Origin: Shewanella violacea DSS12
GTDB taxonomy: Bacteria; Pseudomonadota; Gammaproteobacteria; Enterobacterales; Shewanellaceae
Assembly (NCBI RefSeq): GCF_000091325.1
Contig: NC_014012.1
Coordinates: 186,001 to 250,000, forward strand
Length of the DNA stretch: 64,000 bases
Direction of reading: 5' to 3'
This document shows positions 1 through 9,306 of the stretch, piece by piece. Under the pieces are notes generated by a model. That model was not told the DNA's origin. It did no database searches and worked only from the letters and a program-made list of their open reading frames with translations. Position numbers and translations under genes: made by a program. How positions within the stretch are numbered: position 1 is the first letter of the stretch; each line of letters begins with the position of its first letter.

Positions 1-631
1 ACTTAACAAGCGTGATGAACCCAAACTTAAAGGCATCAGTGTCGACTTTGTCTCTGGTGCCGTAGCCCATAGGCGTAAGTTTGGTGGCGGACGAGGGCAG
101 TCCATCGCCAAAGCGGTAGGGCTAAAACAAGCTGTTAACCCTAGTGTCGTCGATGGCACTGCTGGCCTAGGTCGTGATGCATTCGTTCTGGCTAGCCTTG
201 GCTGCACCGTGACTATGGTAGAGCGTCATCCCGTGGTCGCAGCGCTTCTCGAAGATGGATTAAGGCGTGCCTATGAAGATGCCGATATCGGTGACTGGAT
301 GCGTGAGCGCATGATTTTAGTCCATGGCTCTAGCCTGGAATCTGTTATTGAACTAGGTAAAGAGATCGATGTGGTTTATCTGGATCCTATGTATCCTCAT
401 AGAGAAAAATCGGCTCTGGTTAAGAAGGAGATGCGGGTGTTTCAATCTTTGGTGGGTGCCGATATGGACGCCGATGGTTTACTTGCCCCTGCCATAGCAT
501 TAGCCACGAAACGTGTGGTAGTGAAGCGTCCAGACTATGCGGAAGACTTAGACGGTGTAAAACCATCTATGGTCATAGCAACCAAGAAAAACCGCTTCGA
601 TGTTTACGTAAAAGCGCCGATGAAGGGATAA
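1..631 (+). CDS. rsmJ: 16S rRNA (guanine-N2)-methyltransferase RsmJ, 5'-truncated by window edge
   Basis: The reading frame is open from base 2, so the gene begins outside the window and only about 209 C-terminal residues are visible. The protein shows the RsmJ signature: an upstream [18 protein letters not shown] stretch followed by the SAM-binding [13 protein letters not shown] motif, and a [17 protein letters not shown] segment that matches the catalytic DPPY-like region of this family. RsmJ methylates a guanine near the 3' end of 16S rRNA (G1516 in E. coli) in the assembled small subunit. An internal ATG at 209 is not the real start, because the SAM motif lies upstream of it. The last 30 codons with the stop and 20 bases beyond are duplicated twice downstream (see the repeat). 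Identification is secure from the motifs. Confidence 0.93.
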   Translation, partial: LNKRDEPKLKGISVDFVSGAVAHRRKFGGGRGQSIAKAVGLKQAVNPSVVDGTAGLGRDAFVLASLGCTVTMVERHPVVAALLEDGLRRAYEDADIGDWMRERMILVHGSSLESVIELGKEIDVVYLDPMYPHREKSALVKKEMRVFQSLVGADMDADGLLAPAIALATKRVVVKRPDYAEDLDGVKPSMVIATKKNRFDVYVKAPMKG

Positions 632-860
632 GCGTCCTCAGTTAAATACACGGAAGACTTAGACTGTGTTAGCCATCTATGGTCATAGCAACCAAGAAAA
701 ACCGCTTCGATGTTTACGTAAAAGCCCCGATGAAGGGATAAGCGTCCTCAGTTAAATACACAGAAGACTTAGACGGTGTTAAACCATCTATGGTCATAGC
801 AAGCAAGAAAAACCGCTTATATGTCTAAGTAAAAGTAAAAGCCCCGATGAAGGGCTAAAT
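541..860 (+). repeat. Three tandem copies of the rsmJ 3' end (about 110 bp unit)
   Basis: Copy 1 (541-651) is the authentic end of rsmJ including its stop codon and about 20 downstream bases. Copy 2 (652-761) and copy 3 (762 to about 860) repeat it with few changes: both contain ATGGTCATAGCAA, an AAGAAAAACCGCTT block and CCCGATGAAGGG. Copy 2 has lost one base near 671, which breaks the frame; copy 3 has acquired an early TAA. The copies therefore look like non-coding duplicates. They fill most of the 297-base gap before the peroxiredoxin gene. Confidence 0.93.
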
Positions 861-928
861 GGACAGGGTTTATTTTTGTCAGAATAGTATTAGCATTAAG
901 CATAACCATTAATGAAAAGGAACATAAG

Positions 929-1405
929 ATGATCGAGCAAGGACAAGCACTTCCTACGGGCCTCATGTTAGGCGAGTTAACCGGTGAAGGCATGGTGACC
1001 CATAATGTGGCAGAACTATTTGCTGGCAAGAAGGTGGTGTTATTTGCCGTTCCCGGTGCATTCACTCCTACGTGTTCAGAATCTCATCTACCTGGATATG
1101 TGGTATTGGCCGATCAGTTTCAGGCTAAGGGTATTGATATCATAGCCTGCGTTTCTGTTAACGATGCTTTCGTTATGAAGGCCTGGGGCCAAGCCCAGAA
1201 CGCATCTGAGCTGATGATGCTGGCCGATGGTGATGCTAGCTTCACTAAGGCACTAGGTCTAGAGATGGACACAGCTGGTTTTGGTGGCGTGCGTTCACAA
1301 CGTTATGCCATGGTCATCGACAATGGTGTAGTGACACAGCTGAATGTCGAAGCACCTAAGAGCTTCGAAGTGAGTAAGGCCGAAGCTGTGTTGGCGGCAT
1401 TATAG
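929..1405 (+). CDS. Peroxiredoxin, Prx5 (AhpC/TSA, redoxin) family
   Basis: A 158-residue cytoplasmic thiol peroxidase that reduces hydrogen peroxide and organic hydroperoxides. The active site motif PGAFTPTCSESHLPGY places the peroxidatic cysteine at residue 49, with the conserved Pro/Thr of PxxxTxxC before it. A second cysteine occurs at residue 74 in IIACVSVNDAFVMKAW, a block typical of the Prx5 group; whether it resolves the disulfide cannot be told here. Length is normal for a stand-alone Prx5, with no C-terminal glutaredoxin domain as found in some gammaproteobacterial hybrids. The start is supported by AAAGGA eight bases upstream of ATG. It appears monocistronic, with a strong hairpin terminator just after the stop. 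No OxyR site was recognised upstream. Confidence 0.92.
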   Translation: MIEQGQALPTGLMLGELTGEGMVTHNVAELFAGKKVVLFAVPGAFTPTCSESHLPGYVVLADQFQAKGIDIIACVSVNDAFVMKAWGQAQNASELMMLADGDASFTKALGLEMDTAGFGGVRSQRYAMVIDNGVVTQLNVEAPKSFEVSKAEAVLAAL

Positions 1406-1432
1406 ATTTTTAATCGGCACATATATTCTTAA

Positions 1433-1459
1433 CAAAAAGGAGCCTATGGCTCCTTTTTT
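1433..1459. terminator. Bidirectional intrinsic terminator between peroxiredoxin and chemoreceptor genes
   Basis: The perfect stem AAAAAGGAGCC/GGCTCCTTTTT with a TAT loop is followed by a T run on the plus strand, and preceded by an A run giving T's on the minus strand. It sits between two convergent genes and can serve both. Confidence 0.88.
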
Positions 1460-1497
1460 AGTTAGGGTGGCGATTAGTAGGCTCGGCTCTGAATCAA

Positions 1498-3477
1498 TCA
1501 GGCTACCTGAGCCAAGCTGGTGTCGTTTTTTGAGATACCTAAGCTGGTTTGGATATCCTGAACGCTTTGTTGCACCTCACAACCAATCACTTCACTCTGC
1601 TTCGAGGCCGATAGAGCCTGATCTTTGAGTAATTTCATGGCGTGTACAAATTCATCCAGATAATTAACCTGCTGCTGTGCATTGATGGCGCCTTGTTTTG
1701 CCGTCTCAGCCATCTCACTGGCTTGATCTTGCACCGATAGGGCAACAGAGGATAAGCCTTGAGCTCGCTCTCTCTGTCTTTGTGTAGCCTGTTCTATGCC
1801 TGTCATGCTGACTTCGAGTTCGCCATTGGCCTGGTTTAGTTGGTTCAGAATCGCCATGATCTCTTTCAATGAATCTTGGGTCCTGTGAGAAAGGCTCCTG
1901 ACTTCACCGGCAACCACTGCAAAGCCTCGGCCTTGCTCTCCGGCTCTTGCGGCTTCGATGGCGGCATTGAGTGCGAGCAAGTTAGTTTGCTCGGCGATAT
2001 TACCTATCACGTCGATGATCTTTGACACATCTTCTACCGAAGTTGTCAGGCTAGACAAGGATTGATGGGATTTAACCACAGCTTGCTGAGTCTCTTCGGT
2101 GGCCAGTAACATAGCTTGGGCCTCAGCTTGGCTGGTTTTCATCTGTAACTTGGTTTGTTCGGCGCTATTCTCGACCAGAGCCGATGTGGAGCTCACCTCA
2201 TGGGCCAGGTTGCGTATCTCGTCGGTCTGGGATTGTGCCTGGCTGACCACGTTCTGGGTCTCATCTGCACTATGGGTTATCTGAGAGATGCGCTGGACTA
2301 ACTTGGATAGTGAGCAGGAGACGAGTGTCATTTGCCGACGCTGAAAGTCATCTTCATCCTCGAACCTTTGCAGGAGTTGATTGAAATGGCCTGCTATCTG
2401 GCCCGTCTCACATCGTCTATTTATCTCGAGTCGTTCACGGTTATTGGACTCACTGAGAGTTTGAAAGGCATGGTTAAGGCGCTTCAGGGGGGATACTACT
2501 CGGCTTTGTTGCAATAAGAGGTAGATGACAGCGAACAGGGCCAGTAGGGAAACTACGGCATAAAGAGCAATTTGTAGCTCCTGCTTTAGCCGCTGATCTT
2601 GTTCCGCTTTAATGGTGATAAGGGTGAGTATGGCCTGTTCAACCTCGACGATAGAACTTCTGAGTCTCTCCTGGACCTCTTGATTATCCTGCAGCAGGTT
2701 ATAGGTGCTATTGACCTCTCTATTGTATCTGTTACTTAGGCTAAGTAGCTCAGATCTAAAGTTTTCACCAATTTCGATCACTTGCTCATCCCCCCCGCCT
2801 AAGGCGAACTCATCGATCTCCTGGATGTCGTAGATACCGATCAAGGCCAGCGACTCTAGCTTGTCATGCCAAAGCTTAAGTTCAGTGATTGTGCTTTGCA
2901 GAATGTCTTCTAGCCTTAGGTCCTTGCCGATAAGGTAGCCTTGAGTCAGTTGTGAGAGCCGATAAACCAAGGGCGGGAGTTGACGAGTGAGCCTCAGGTA
3001 TTCATTGGAGAGAGATATCTCCGAGAGGGAGGCATTGTCATCCTGACCCTGGGCGGCATAGTCGGCCAGGCGTCGATTATTATCCAGCATTTCAGTTTCT
3101 GCGTGGGCAAGAAGTAGCCTGGGATTACCGGCAAGTTTACCCGCTGCGCGATAGTCAGTGTCTAAGTCCTGAATAAAAAGCGTCAATAAAAAACTGAGTG
3201 ATTCGACATCGGGATCATTATTGTTAGATAAACTGGCCACAATATGCTGTAACTGAGTCTTGGCAAGCTCCAATTGACTGGTATCTCCGCTATGTAAGTA
3301 GCCGTCCAGTTCTCGTCGTATATCCACTAGAAAGGTCTGCTGTAACTGCTGAAGCTGGTTAGATTGGCTTTCTATTCCCTGATGCTGATTATTACTCCAG
3401 ACCACCACAGTGGCTAGCAGAGCGGCAAGCAGCAGTAGGGTGGCTGAGGCTGAAAGTGACAAGGTTGAAATTTTCAT
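1498..3477 (-). CDS. Methyl-accepting chemotaxis protein with periplasmic helical sensor
   Basis: A transmembrane chemoreceptor of about 659 residues. Order of parts: an N-terminal membrane segment (about 6-28, [17 protein letters not shown]), a long mostly helical periplasmic region to about 300, a second membrane segment ([18 protein letters not shown]), a weak HAMP-like linker ([14 protein letters not shown]), then the coiled-coil signalling domain. Its hairpin tip reads [20 protein letters not shown] followed by [17 protein letters not shown], which contacts CheA and CheW. There is no C-terminal CheR-binding pentapeptide. The ligand is unknown; the sensor resembles no domain I can name. 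The frame also opens at a GTG nine bases upstream; ATG at 3477 was preferred, but neither has a clear Shine-Dalgarno. It is separated from envZ by 119 bases and probably has its own promoter. Confidence 0.9.
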   Translation of the reverse strand: MKISTLSLSASATLLLLAALLATVVVWSNNQHQGIESQSNQLQQLQQTFLVDIRRELDGYLHSGDTSQLELAKTQLQHIVASLSNNNDPDVESLSFLLTLFIQDLDTDYRAAGKLAGNPRLLLAHAETEMLDNNRRLADYAAQGQDDNASLSEISLSNEYLRLTRQLPPLVYRLSQLTQGYLIGKDLRLEDILQSTITELKLWHDKLESLALIGIYDIQEIDEFALGGGDEQVIEIGENFRSELLSLSNRYNREVNSTYNLLQDNQEVQERLRSSIVEVEQAILTLITIKAEQDQRLKQELQIALYAVVSLLALFAVIYLLLQQSRVVSPLKRLNHAFQTLSESNNRERLEINRRCETGQIAGHFNQLLQRFEDEDDFQRRQMTLVSCSLSKLVQRISQITHSADETQNVVSQAQSQTDEIRNLAHEVSSTSALVENSAEQTKLQMKTSQAEAQAMLLATEETQQAVVKSHQSLSSLTTSVEDVSKIIDVIGNIAEQTNLLALNAAIEAARAGEQGRGFAVVAGEVRSLSHRTQDSLKEIMAILNQLNQANGELEVSMTGIEQATQRQRERAQGLSSVALSVQDQASEMAETAKQGAINAQQQVNYLDEFVHAMKLLKDQALSASKQSEVIGCEVQQSVQDIQTSLGISKNDTSLAQVA

Positions 3478-3596
3478 CGGTATCACGGCAAGTAAGAATA
3501 TTTTCTGCCAGACTAGGGGATATGTGTTACAGGTTTGTGTTGTTAATGTGACGCTTGCTCGGCTGGTTATTGTTAATAGAGCCAGCTTTGGGCAGA

Positions 3597-4907
3597 TTAT
3601 TCTAGTGGTAACCAGACCTGAGCATGTAAACCGCCAGCCACTCTGTTAGTCAGTACGACTTCACCTTGATGACGATCGACAATACGCTTGATGATGGCCA
3701 ATCCCAGACCCGATCCAACACTGCCTCTGGCCGTATCACCCTGAGTGAAAGGTTGAAATAACTTAGGGATCTCTGATTCCGGAATGCCTGGACCATCGTC
3801 TTCGACGCTAAAGCCGACACGTCGTCCGTCGAAGTGAGAACTTAATCTGACCCAGCCGTTGCCATAACGGAAGGCATTTTCCACCAAGTTACTCAAGACT
3901 CGTTTAATGGCAATACTCTGGAGTGGGATCTCAGGACACTCATTGAGTACCACAGCTATTTTTCCTTCCCGATTAGATTCAGCCTGGACGACATCTTGGA
4001 TGAGGTGATTGATCTGCTCCTGCTCACGAATGCTTTCCTGATCTTGCCTGATATAGGCGATGAACTGATTAATGATGGCATCCATATCTTCTATGTCGTG
4101 AACGATACCATCCTTTAGATATTGATCTTCGGCAACCATCATCTCTGAGGCCAGACGAATGCGGGTCAGAGGGGTACGTAGATCGTGGGAGATACCGGCC
4201 ATTAAGAGTGCCCGATCTTGCTCTAACTGTTTCATGCTGTGGGACATCTGGTTGAAGGCGTTAGTTACTTCGACAATTTCGGTGGAACCACTCAGAGGCA
4301 GAGGCTCAGGATAATCCCCCATAGACACAGATATTGCCGCTTTTTGCAGTCGCTTGAGGGGCCTGTTCTGCTGTCGGGCAAACCACCAACCACCGGCGAC
4401 ACTCAAGGCACCGATCACCATAAGGTAGAGGGTCAGTGGTGATAGATCATACTTGTTGAATCCAGTGAGGGGGATCTTGATCCAGACAGACGGGGCCTGA
4501 GGCGGGCGGATCCAGATCTCAAAAAATTCGCCTTGAGCGATCCTTACCTCTGCCTTACCGCCCAGATGTTCCGACATCTGCGACGAGAGCAGTGCGTAAT
4601 AAGTCGCTTGTTCTAGGCCAGCTTCACGAGCTTGTTTCTGATTATAGATCTGCATTCCATCGTCGGGAACTTTGGCATTGAGGGCGTCGACCATAGTCAG
4701 GTATTCACGGCCCACATCTACGCCATCTACAAACAATAGTTTCACCTGACGCGCTATCAACTGGTTGATCTGCTGATAGGTGGGCTGGATGAAATAGGCC
4801 GCGACCGACAGGTAGGAAACCAGTTGGTTGATCAGCAAAAGGCTGCCAATCAGTACTACTGTTTGGCTAAATGCACTACGGGGTAAAAGTCTTATCAGCC
4901 ACTTCAT
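3597..4907 (-). CDS. envZ: Osmosensor histidine kinase EnvZ
   Basis: A 436-residue inner-membrane sensor kinase that phosphorylates and dephosphorylates OmpR. Two membrane segments (about 14-38 and 156-176) flank a periplasmic loop; a HAMP linker leads to the dimerisation box [20 protein letters not shown] with phospho-acceptor His241, very close to His243 of E. coli EnvZ. The ATPase domain carries the N box ([12 protein letters not shown]), the G1 box ([12 protein letters not shown]) and the G2 box (GSGLGLAI). It lies 63 bases downstream of ompR on the same strand, the order found in E. coli, so the two are presumably cotranscribed. No strong ribosome binding site is visible at the ATG, although AAGGGG lies 13 bases upstream. 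Length is normal. Confidence 0.95.
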   Translation of the reverse strand: MKWLIRLLPRSAFSQTVVLIGSLLLINQLVSYLSVAAYFIQPTYQQINQLIARQVKLLFVDGVDVGREYLTMVDALNAKVPDDGMQIYNQKQAREAGLEQATYYALLSSQMSEHLGGKAEVRIAQGEFFEIWIRPPQAPSVWIKIPLTGFNKYDLSPLTLYLMVIGALSVAGGWWFARQQNRPLKRLQKAAISVSMGDYPEPLPLSGSTEIVEVTNAFNQMSHSMKQLEQDRALLMAGISHDLRTPLTRIRLASEMMVAEDQYLKDGIVHDIEDMDAIINQFIAYIRQDQESIREQEQINHLIQDVVQAESNREGKIAVVLNECPEIPLQSIAIKRVLSNLVENAFRYGNGWVRLSSHFDGRRVGFSVEDDGPGIPESEIPKLFQPFTQGDTARGSVGSGLGLAIIKRIVDRHQGEVVLTNRVAGGLHAQVWLPLE

Positions 4908-4970
4908 GTAACTGGTTTACCCCTTAGGTAAGCAATAAGTGAGATTCGTGACATTAGATATAATGCTAGT

Positions 4971-5696
4971 TTAACGGCGCGAGGTGCCATCGGGCACGAA
5001 GACATAACCGAGTCCCCATACCGTCTGTATATATCTGGGATTGGCAGGATCTTTTTCAATTAAACGCCTTAAGCGGGATACCTGCACATCGATAGAACGT
5101 TCGAGAGCCGAATAATCACGTCCTCGTGCCAGATTCATCAGCTTATCGCGAGATAGAGGCTCGCGTGGGTGACTCACAAGCACCTTAAGTACTGCAAATT
5201 CGCCACTGGTGAGGGAGATAGCTTCTTCATCATGATACATCTCACGTGTTGCTAGGTTGAGTGTAAACTCACCGAAGGTGACCTCTTCTTCCTGCTGAGT
5301 CGGTGCTCCTGGAACATCCTGACTCTGTCTACGCATCACAGCCTTGATTCTGGCGAGTAATTCACGGGGATTAAACGGCTTAGGCAGATAGTCATCGGCA
5401 CCGAGTTCCAGGCCTATTATGCGGTCGACTTCATCGCCCTTAGCCGTCAACATTATGATAGGTATAGTATTGCCTTGCTGGCGGAGTCTGCGACAGATAG
5501 ATAGACCATCTTCGCCGGGCAGCATTAAATCCAGCACGAGTAGATGAAAATTCTCACGTTCGAGTAACCTATCCATCTGCTCTGAATTGGCGGCGCTGCG
5601 AACCTGGTAACCTTGCTCCATAAGATAACGCTCGAGTAAGGCTCTTAGCCTCATATCGTCATCGACAACGAGAATTTTAGAGGTTTCCTGTCCCAT
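4971..5696 (-). CDS. ompR: Two-component response regulator OmpR
   Basis: A 241-residue DNA-binding response regulator and partner of EnvZ, controlling porins and other envelope genes. The receiver begins KILVVDDDMRLRALLERYL, nearly identical to E. coli OmpR, with the phosphorylated aspartate at residue 56 (LLVLDLMLPGEDG) and the switch lysine in LPKPFNPRELLARI. The C-terminal winged helix contains LTSGEFAVLKVL and VQVSRLRRLIEKD. The frame extends 15 codons further upstream, but ATG at 5696 is preceded by AAGGA at eight bases and matches the E. coli N-terminus, so that start was chosen. It is the first gene of ompR-envZ; its promoter must lie in the 509-base gap shared with the divergent gene at 6206. 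Confidence 0.96.
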   Translation of the reverse strand: MGQETSKILVVDDDMRLRALLERYLMEQGYQVRSAANSEQMDRLLERENFHLLVLDLMLPGEDGLSICRRLRQQGNTIPIIMLTAKGDEVDRIIGLELGADDYLPKPFNPRELLARIKAVMRRQSQDVPGAPTQQEEEVTFGEFTLNLATREMYHDEEAISLTSGEFAVLKVLVSHPREPLSRDKLMNLARGRDYSALERSIDVQVSRLRRLIEKDPANPRYIQTVWGLGYVFVPDGTSRR

Positions 5697-6205
5697 GCTT
5701 ATTATCCTTTTTCTTGGAATCCGATGCTGGTCGGTAGCCAACTGGCTGATATTGAATATAATTAAACCTAGATCTAGTCGCTAATATAGCCGTTTTACAA
5801 TCCCTCTTACCAGCGACTCTTTACTCGGATACATGTGCTAGTTTATTTATTATGGTAAAAAATAGCGTAATCCATTGAAAGTAAATGCCTATTACTTTTT
5901 TTCAGTATAGCTGCAAAATTGTAACAATTGGAGTAACAAAATTAGCTGTTGGCTTTTCATTCGATTTATTGCGTCTCAAACCTTCAAGCCTTTAAACCAG
6001 TCCGAATGTCTGCTCTAACTTTCTAATATTTTTGATCTTAGTTATTTCTCTCCTGCTCCGAGGCGCTTGCGCCGATTATGGACTAGATTATTAATATAAT
6101 ATTGGCCTGACGAACTGTATCTCACATGTGACGACTACAGTGGTCGCAGGCTTCTTGATAGGTGCATTGCACCCCATGGATTTTGACCCTAAAAGGAATA
6201 TCGAG
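5697..6205. other. Intergenic region between divergent ompR and the oxidase-VOC gene
   Basis: This is 509 bases of AT-rich sequence without a credible gene. It should hold both divergent promoters. A TATAAT-like hexamer lies at 6095-6100 on the plus strand, and a short dyad GGCGCTTGCGCC at 6062-6073, but no convincing -35 element accompanies either. Nothing else was recognised. Confidence 0.5.
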
Positions 6206-7537
6206 ATGAATATCGAATCATTGAATTTTGCTGACGAGGATGAGTTCTGGGCACAGGCAGATGAACTACAGGACGAATGCCTGTTACATGCACAGGCCCT
6301 GTTTGCTGCTCTGGAAACTGCGTCGCCACAACGGCTTATTTCCATTTTGACTCAATACCGTTTCTTCACCCTATATTATGTCGCCGATCTGGCAATACTT
6401 ATCGCCCGCCTGAAAGATGGCAAGCTTAGGAGCCTGTTGGCAGATATTTTATCCGACGAGTTGGGCTATGGGGATCCGCTAAAGGCTCACACTCGACTCT
6501 ATGATGATTTCTTACTTAGCCTAGGGGCTGATAACACCGACTTTGACAGTTTAGCCTTGAGCGATAACCTCACATTGCTCGAAAATGCCCGTAGAAAACT
6601 GATGGACCCAGCGCAGACTAGTGTCTACGGAATTGGCTTTCGGGGCATGGGGGGAGAATGTACCTGCCAGATATATCTGACCAAACTCTATGAATGTATG
6701 ATGAGAAACCCTTATATAAAGCAGCAAGCTTCGGTTATCGACTGGAGGTTCTGGGAATTGCATATCGGAGAACATGATATTGAGCATAGGGTGCGCACCC
6801 GACAATTGATCCATGAGGAACTCGTCTCGCAAGATACGAGCTGTTTGGCAGACCTTGGCCTGGGCTATTACGAGAGCATGAGCGCTTGGCGCACCTTCTG
6901 GGAGAATATCTTCAATCAGAATCCAGATGATTCCACCCTGAGTCGAGCTAGTGCTGCTGTAGAAGATCTTAGGCTGATGCCTTCGGTCTTATCTGGCGCT
7001 CAGGAGGTGGGGGATAGGCAAGGGAAGAAGGCTGAGACTCTAGCCCAATTTCATCTGGCGATTCCTGTGCACCAGCTGCCAGCGGCTAAGCAATTCTATT
7101 GTGATGTATTGGGCGCCAAGGAGGGGCGGGCCACCGAGCATCATCTAGATGTGAACTTCTATGGTCATCACTTAGTGCTGCATGCCACGCCTGAGGATGC
7201 ATCGCATCTATTTGACTCCTTCGAGGCCGACTTTCATGGGGAGTCTGTACAGATCCCTCATTTCGGTATCAATCTCGATAAGTTGACCTGGTCTCAATTG
7301 GCAAAGCGGATCACGCTTATGGGGTACGAATTTCTCGATGCTCCTCATATACGGCTCCAAGGACTTCCCGGTGAACATGCCAGCATGTTTATCTTAGACC
7401 CTTCTGGTAATGCCTTAGAGTTTAAGGCTTTTCTCAATCATGATGAGGTCTTCTCCAAAGTATTCGATCCACAAACTAAGGAGCTGTTCACTCTGGATGA
7501 GCTGATGGTAAGTGTTAGCAGTGAGGGATTAACCTGA
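6206..7537 (+). CDS. Haem-oxygenase-like (HDO) metal oxidase fused to a VOC/glyoxalase domain
   Basis: A 443-residue cytoplasmic two-domain protein. Residues about 10-235 resemble the iron-containing haem-oxygenase-like family (Haem_oxygenas_2; relatives include CADD, BesC and UndA): an acidic residue in SDELGYGDPLKAH (Glu85, His95), GGE at 149-151, and a cluster WELHIGEHDIEH (His186, Glu189, His190, Asp191, His194) that could bind a mono- or di-iron centre. Residues about 280-410 form a VOC domain (FHLAIPVHQLPAAKQFYCDVLGA through DPSGNALEFKAFL), itself a metal-dependent fold of glyoxalases and extradiol dioxygenases. The reaction is unknown; I infer oxidative chemistry on a small substrate. 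The start at 6206 has AAAAGGA at eight bases; a GTG 26 codons upstream lacks one. It is divergent from ompR, with no partner in an operon. Confidence 0.72.
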   Translation: MNIESLNFADEDEFWAQADELQDECLLHAQALFAALETASPQRLISILTQYRFFTLYYVADLAILIARLKDGKLRSLLADILSDELGYGDPLKAHTRLYDDFLLSLGADNTDFDSLALSDNLTLLENARRKLMDPAQTSVYGIGFRGMGGECTCQIYLTKLYECMMRNPYIKQQASVIDWRFWELHIGEHDIEHRVRTRQLIHEELVSQDTSCLADLGLGYYESMSAWRTFWENIFNQNPDDSTLSRASAAVEDLRLMPSVLSGAQEVGDRQGKKAETLAQFHLAIPVHQLPAAKQFYCDVLGAKEGRATEHHLDVNFYGHHLVLHATPEDASHLFDSFEADFHGESVQIPHFGINLDKLTWSQLAKRITLMGYEFLDAPHIRLQGLPGEHASMFILDPSGNALEFKAFLNHDEVFSKVFDPQTKELFTLDELMVSVSSEGLT

Positions 7538-7695
7538 GGTCATAAGCTGCTAGCGTAAAATACATGGGTGATATTGAACGATAGTGAGCCAGCATATTTT
7601 GCTCCGATACTGAGTAGTTTTTTGCTATCGAATAAGTGATAATTGGGAGCTTCAACTCACATTATATTGTTCGATAGATTTAAAAGAGATCGAAA

Positions 7696-8181
7696 ATGAA
7701 AGCGTTATTAATCACCCGTAAAGGCTGGCAGGCTCTGGACAAGGAACTTAAATATCTTTGGAAAGAGTATCGCCCTGAGATCACTAAGAAGGTGCAGGAA
7801 GCTGCGGCACAGGGAGATAGATCCGAGAATGCGGACTACACCTATAATAAGCGTCTGCTACGGCAGATAGACGGCCGGGTTCGTTATCTGGTGAAGCGGG
7901 TCGAAGAGCTAAAAATCGTCGATTATTCTCCCCAGCAGGAGGGTAAGGTGTTCTTCGGTGCCTGGGTTGAGCTTGAAAATGAGGCCGGTGAGGTGGTTCA
8001 GTATCGCATCGTAGGTAAGGATGAGCTGGATACTAAGCTAGGTTATATCACCATAGATTCACCCATGTCCCGTGCGCTTATCGGCAAGCAGGTCGATGAT
8101 GAAATTGTGGTACAAACCCCTTCGGGTGCCAAGGAATGGTACGTGAACAAGATTCAATATAAGGCATTTACGGATGAATGA
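7696..8181 (+). CDS. greB: Transcription elongation factor GreB
   Basis: A 161-residue cleavage factor that enters the RNA polymerase secondary channel and stimulates cleavage of backtracked transcripts. The N-terminal coiled coil contains LDKELKYLWKEYRPEITKKV and the tip with the conserved acidic pair in GDRSENADYTYNKRLLRQIDGRV. The C-terminal FKBP-like domain ends SPMSRALIGKQVDDEIVVQTPSG. The basic, W-rich helix separates GreB from GreA. The location across from ompR and before tex is the same as in E. coli (ompR, greB, yhgF), supporting orthology. The stop overlaps the start of the following methyltransferase by eight bases, so the two are likely translated together. Confidence 0.95.
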   Translation: MKALLITRKGWQALDKELKYLWKEYRPEITKKVQEAAAQGDRSENADYTYNKRLLRQIDGRVRYLVKRVEELKIVDYSPQQEGKVFFGAWVELENEAGEVVQYRIVGKDELDTKLGYITIDSPMSRALIGKQVDDEIVVQTPSGAKEWYVNKIQYKAFTDE

Positions 8182-9079
8182 GCCTATGGCGGCTAAAAAG
8201 TTGGCCCATAGGCGTGATCCCATTTCCGATCCTTTAATCTTAGACTGGCAGAATATCGAATTGCCTCGCACCTGGGCCGATGAGATTAATTTTAAGACCC
8301 GTACCAATGTGGGCAGGTTATTCCGTAGTCTGTTTAAGAAGGGCAATGGTCGGGCGGAGCTTCCTGATAGTTTCCCCCCAGGAATATTGGGTAAAGAGGA
8401 CCTGCCTAAATATCTACAGCAGGAGTTTCACGGCATACCTAACGGTAACTATTCCAATAATATTACCAAGGGTTATATCAGCGCCTTCGATGTCACTATG
8501 CTCGGTAAGATGAAGCCGGTACGAAGAGAAATAGCCTCCTGGTTTAATAGCTGTAAACGTGTGCTAGATCTTGGCTGCGCCGGTGGTCACATGGCTGCGG
8601 CCCTCAAGGATGAAGGAATTGCAGATGTTTGGGGATTAGACCCTTCGCCTTACCTGTTAAAACATGGGGCCAAAGCCAATCCAAAAGTGAATTTTATTCA
8701 AGGTCTGGCGGAAGATCTTAAGTTTTCCGATAGACGTTTCGATGGTATTACCGCGAGTTTTTTGTTTCATGAGATGCCACCTCAGTATATCGATTTGGCA
8801 CTGGGTGAGTGTCACCGCGTGTTAGATGAGGGAGGCTTGTTAGCCATCAGTGAGCCCTCATCGATTCAGTTTAAGGCTAGCTGGTGGACAATGCTGAAGC
8901 AGTACGGCTTTAGCGGCATTTACTTCAAATGGCTAGCCCGTCATGTATACGAGCCTTTTGTGCCTGCCTGGCATAAGCAAGATATCGAACAAAGGTTGCA
9001 AGGACATGGGTTTGAGGTGTTGATCAATCGCAGAGGAATGCCGGAACATACAGTGCTCGCGAGAAAGTGTACTCTGTGA
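8174..9079 (+). CDS. Class I SAM-dependent methyltransferase
   Basis: A 301-residue protein with a methyltransferase-11-type core in the middle. Motif I is VLDLGCAGGHMAAAL, followed by the acidic end of beta-2 in VWGLDPSPYLLKHG, then FIQGLAEDLKFSDRRFDGITASFLFHEM and LGECHRVLDEGGLLAISEPS, the usual motifs II to IV. About 95 residues precede the core and are not recognised. The substrate is unknown; the ordering resembles small-molecule methyltransferases of the UbiE/BioC type rather than rRNA enzymes. The start overlaps greB by eight bases, so it is probably cotranscribed with it. A second ATG four codons later is also possible; neither start has a strong ribosome site. Confidence 0.82.
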   Translation: MNEPMAAKKLAHRRDPISDPLILDWQNIELPRTWADEINFKTRTNVGRLFRSLFKKGNGRAELPDSFPPGILGKEDLPKYLQQEFHGIPNGNYSNNITKGYISAFDVTMLGKMKPVRREIASWFNSCKRVLDLGCAGGHMAAALKDEGIADVWGLDPSPYLLKHGAKANPKVNFIQGLAEDLKFSDRRFDGITASFLFHEMPPQYIDLALGECHRVLDEGGLLAISEPSSIQFKASWWTMLKQYGFSGIYFKWLARHVYEPFVPAWHKQDIEQRLQGHGFEVLINRRGMPEHTVLARKCTL

Positions 9080-9306
9080 TCTAAACTTGGCGAGATGCTC
9101 GAGAATTTATCTATTGTGAGTCCTTCATCATGGCTTTTACTCCTAAGGGGAAATTACCTAATCTATAAGCTGTAGTCTGGTTTCAATAAGCTAGATTTCC
9201 TGTCATAAGATCGATCATCCCTGTCGCTTTCACATGCAAGCACACCTTAGCCTGTGGTATCTTGATGGTCATCAGATTCTTTCTATCCAGGCACGACCAT
9301 ACTTTT

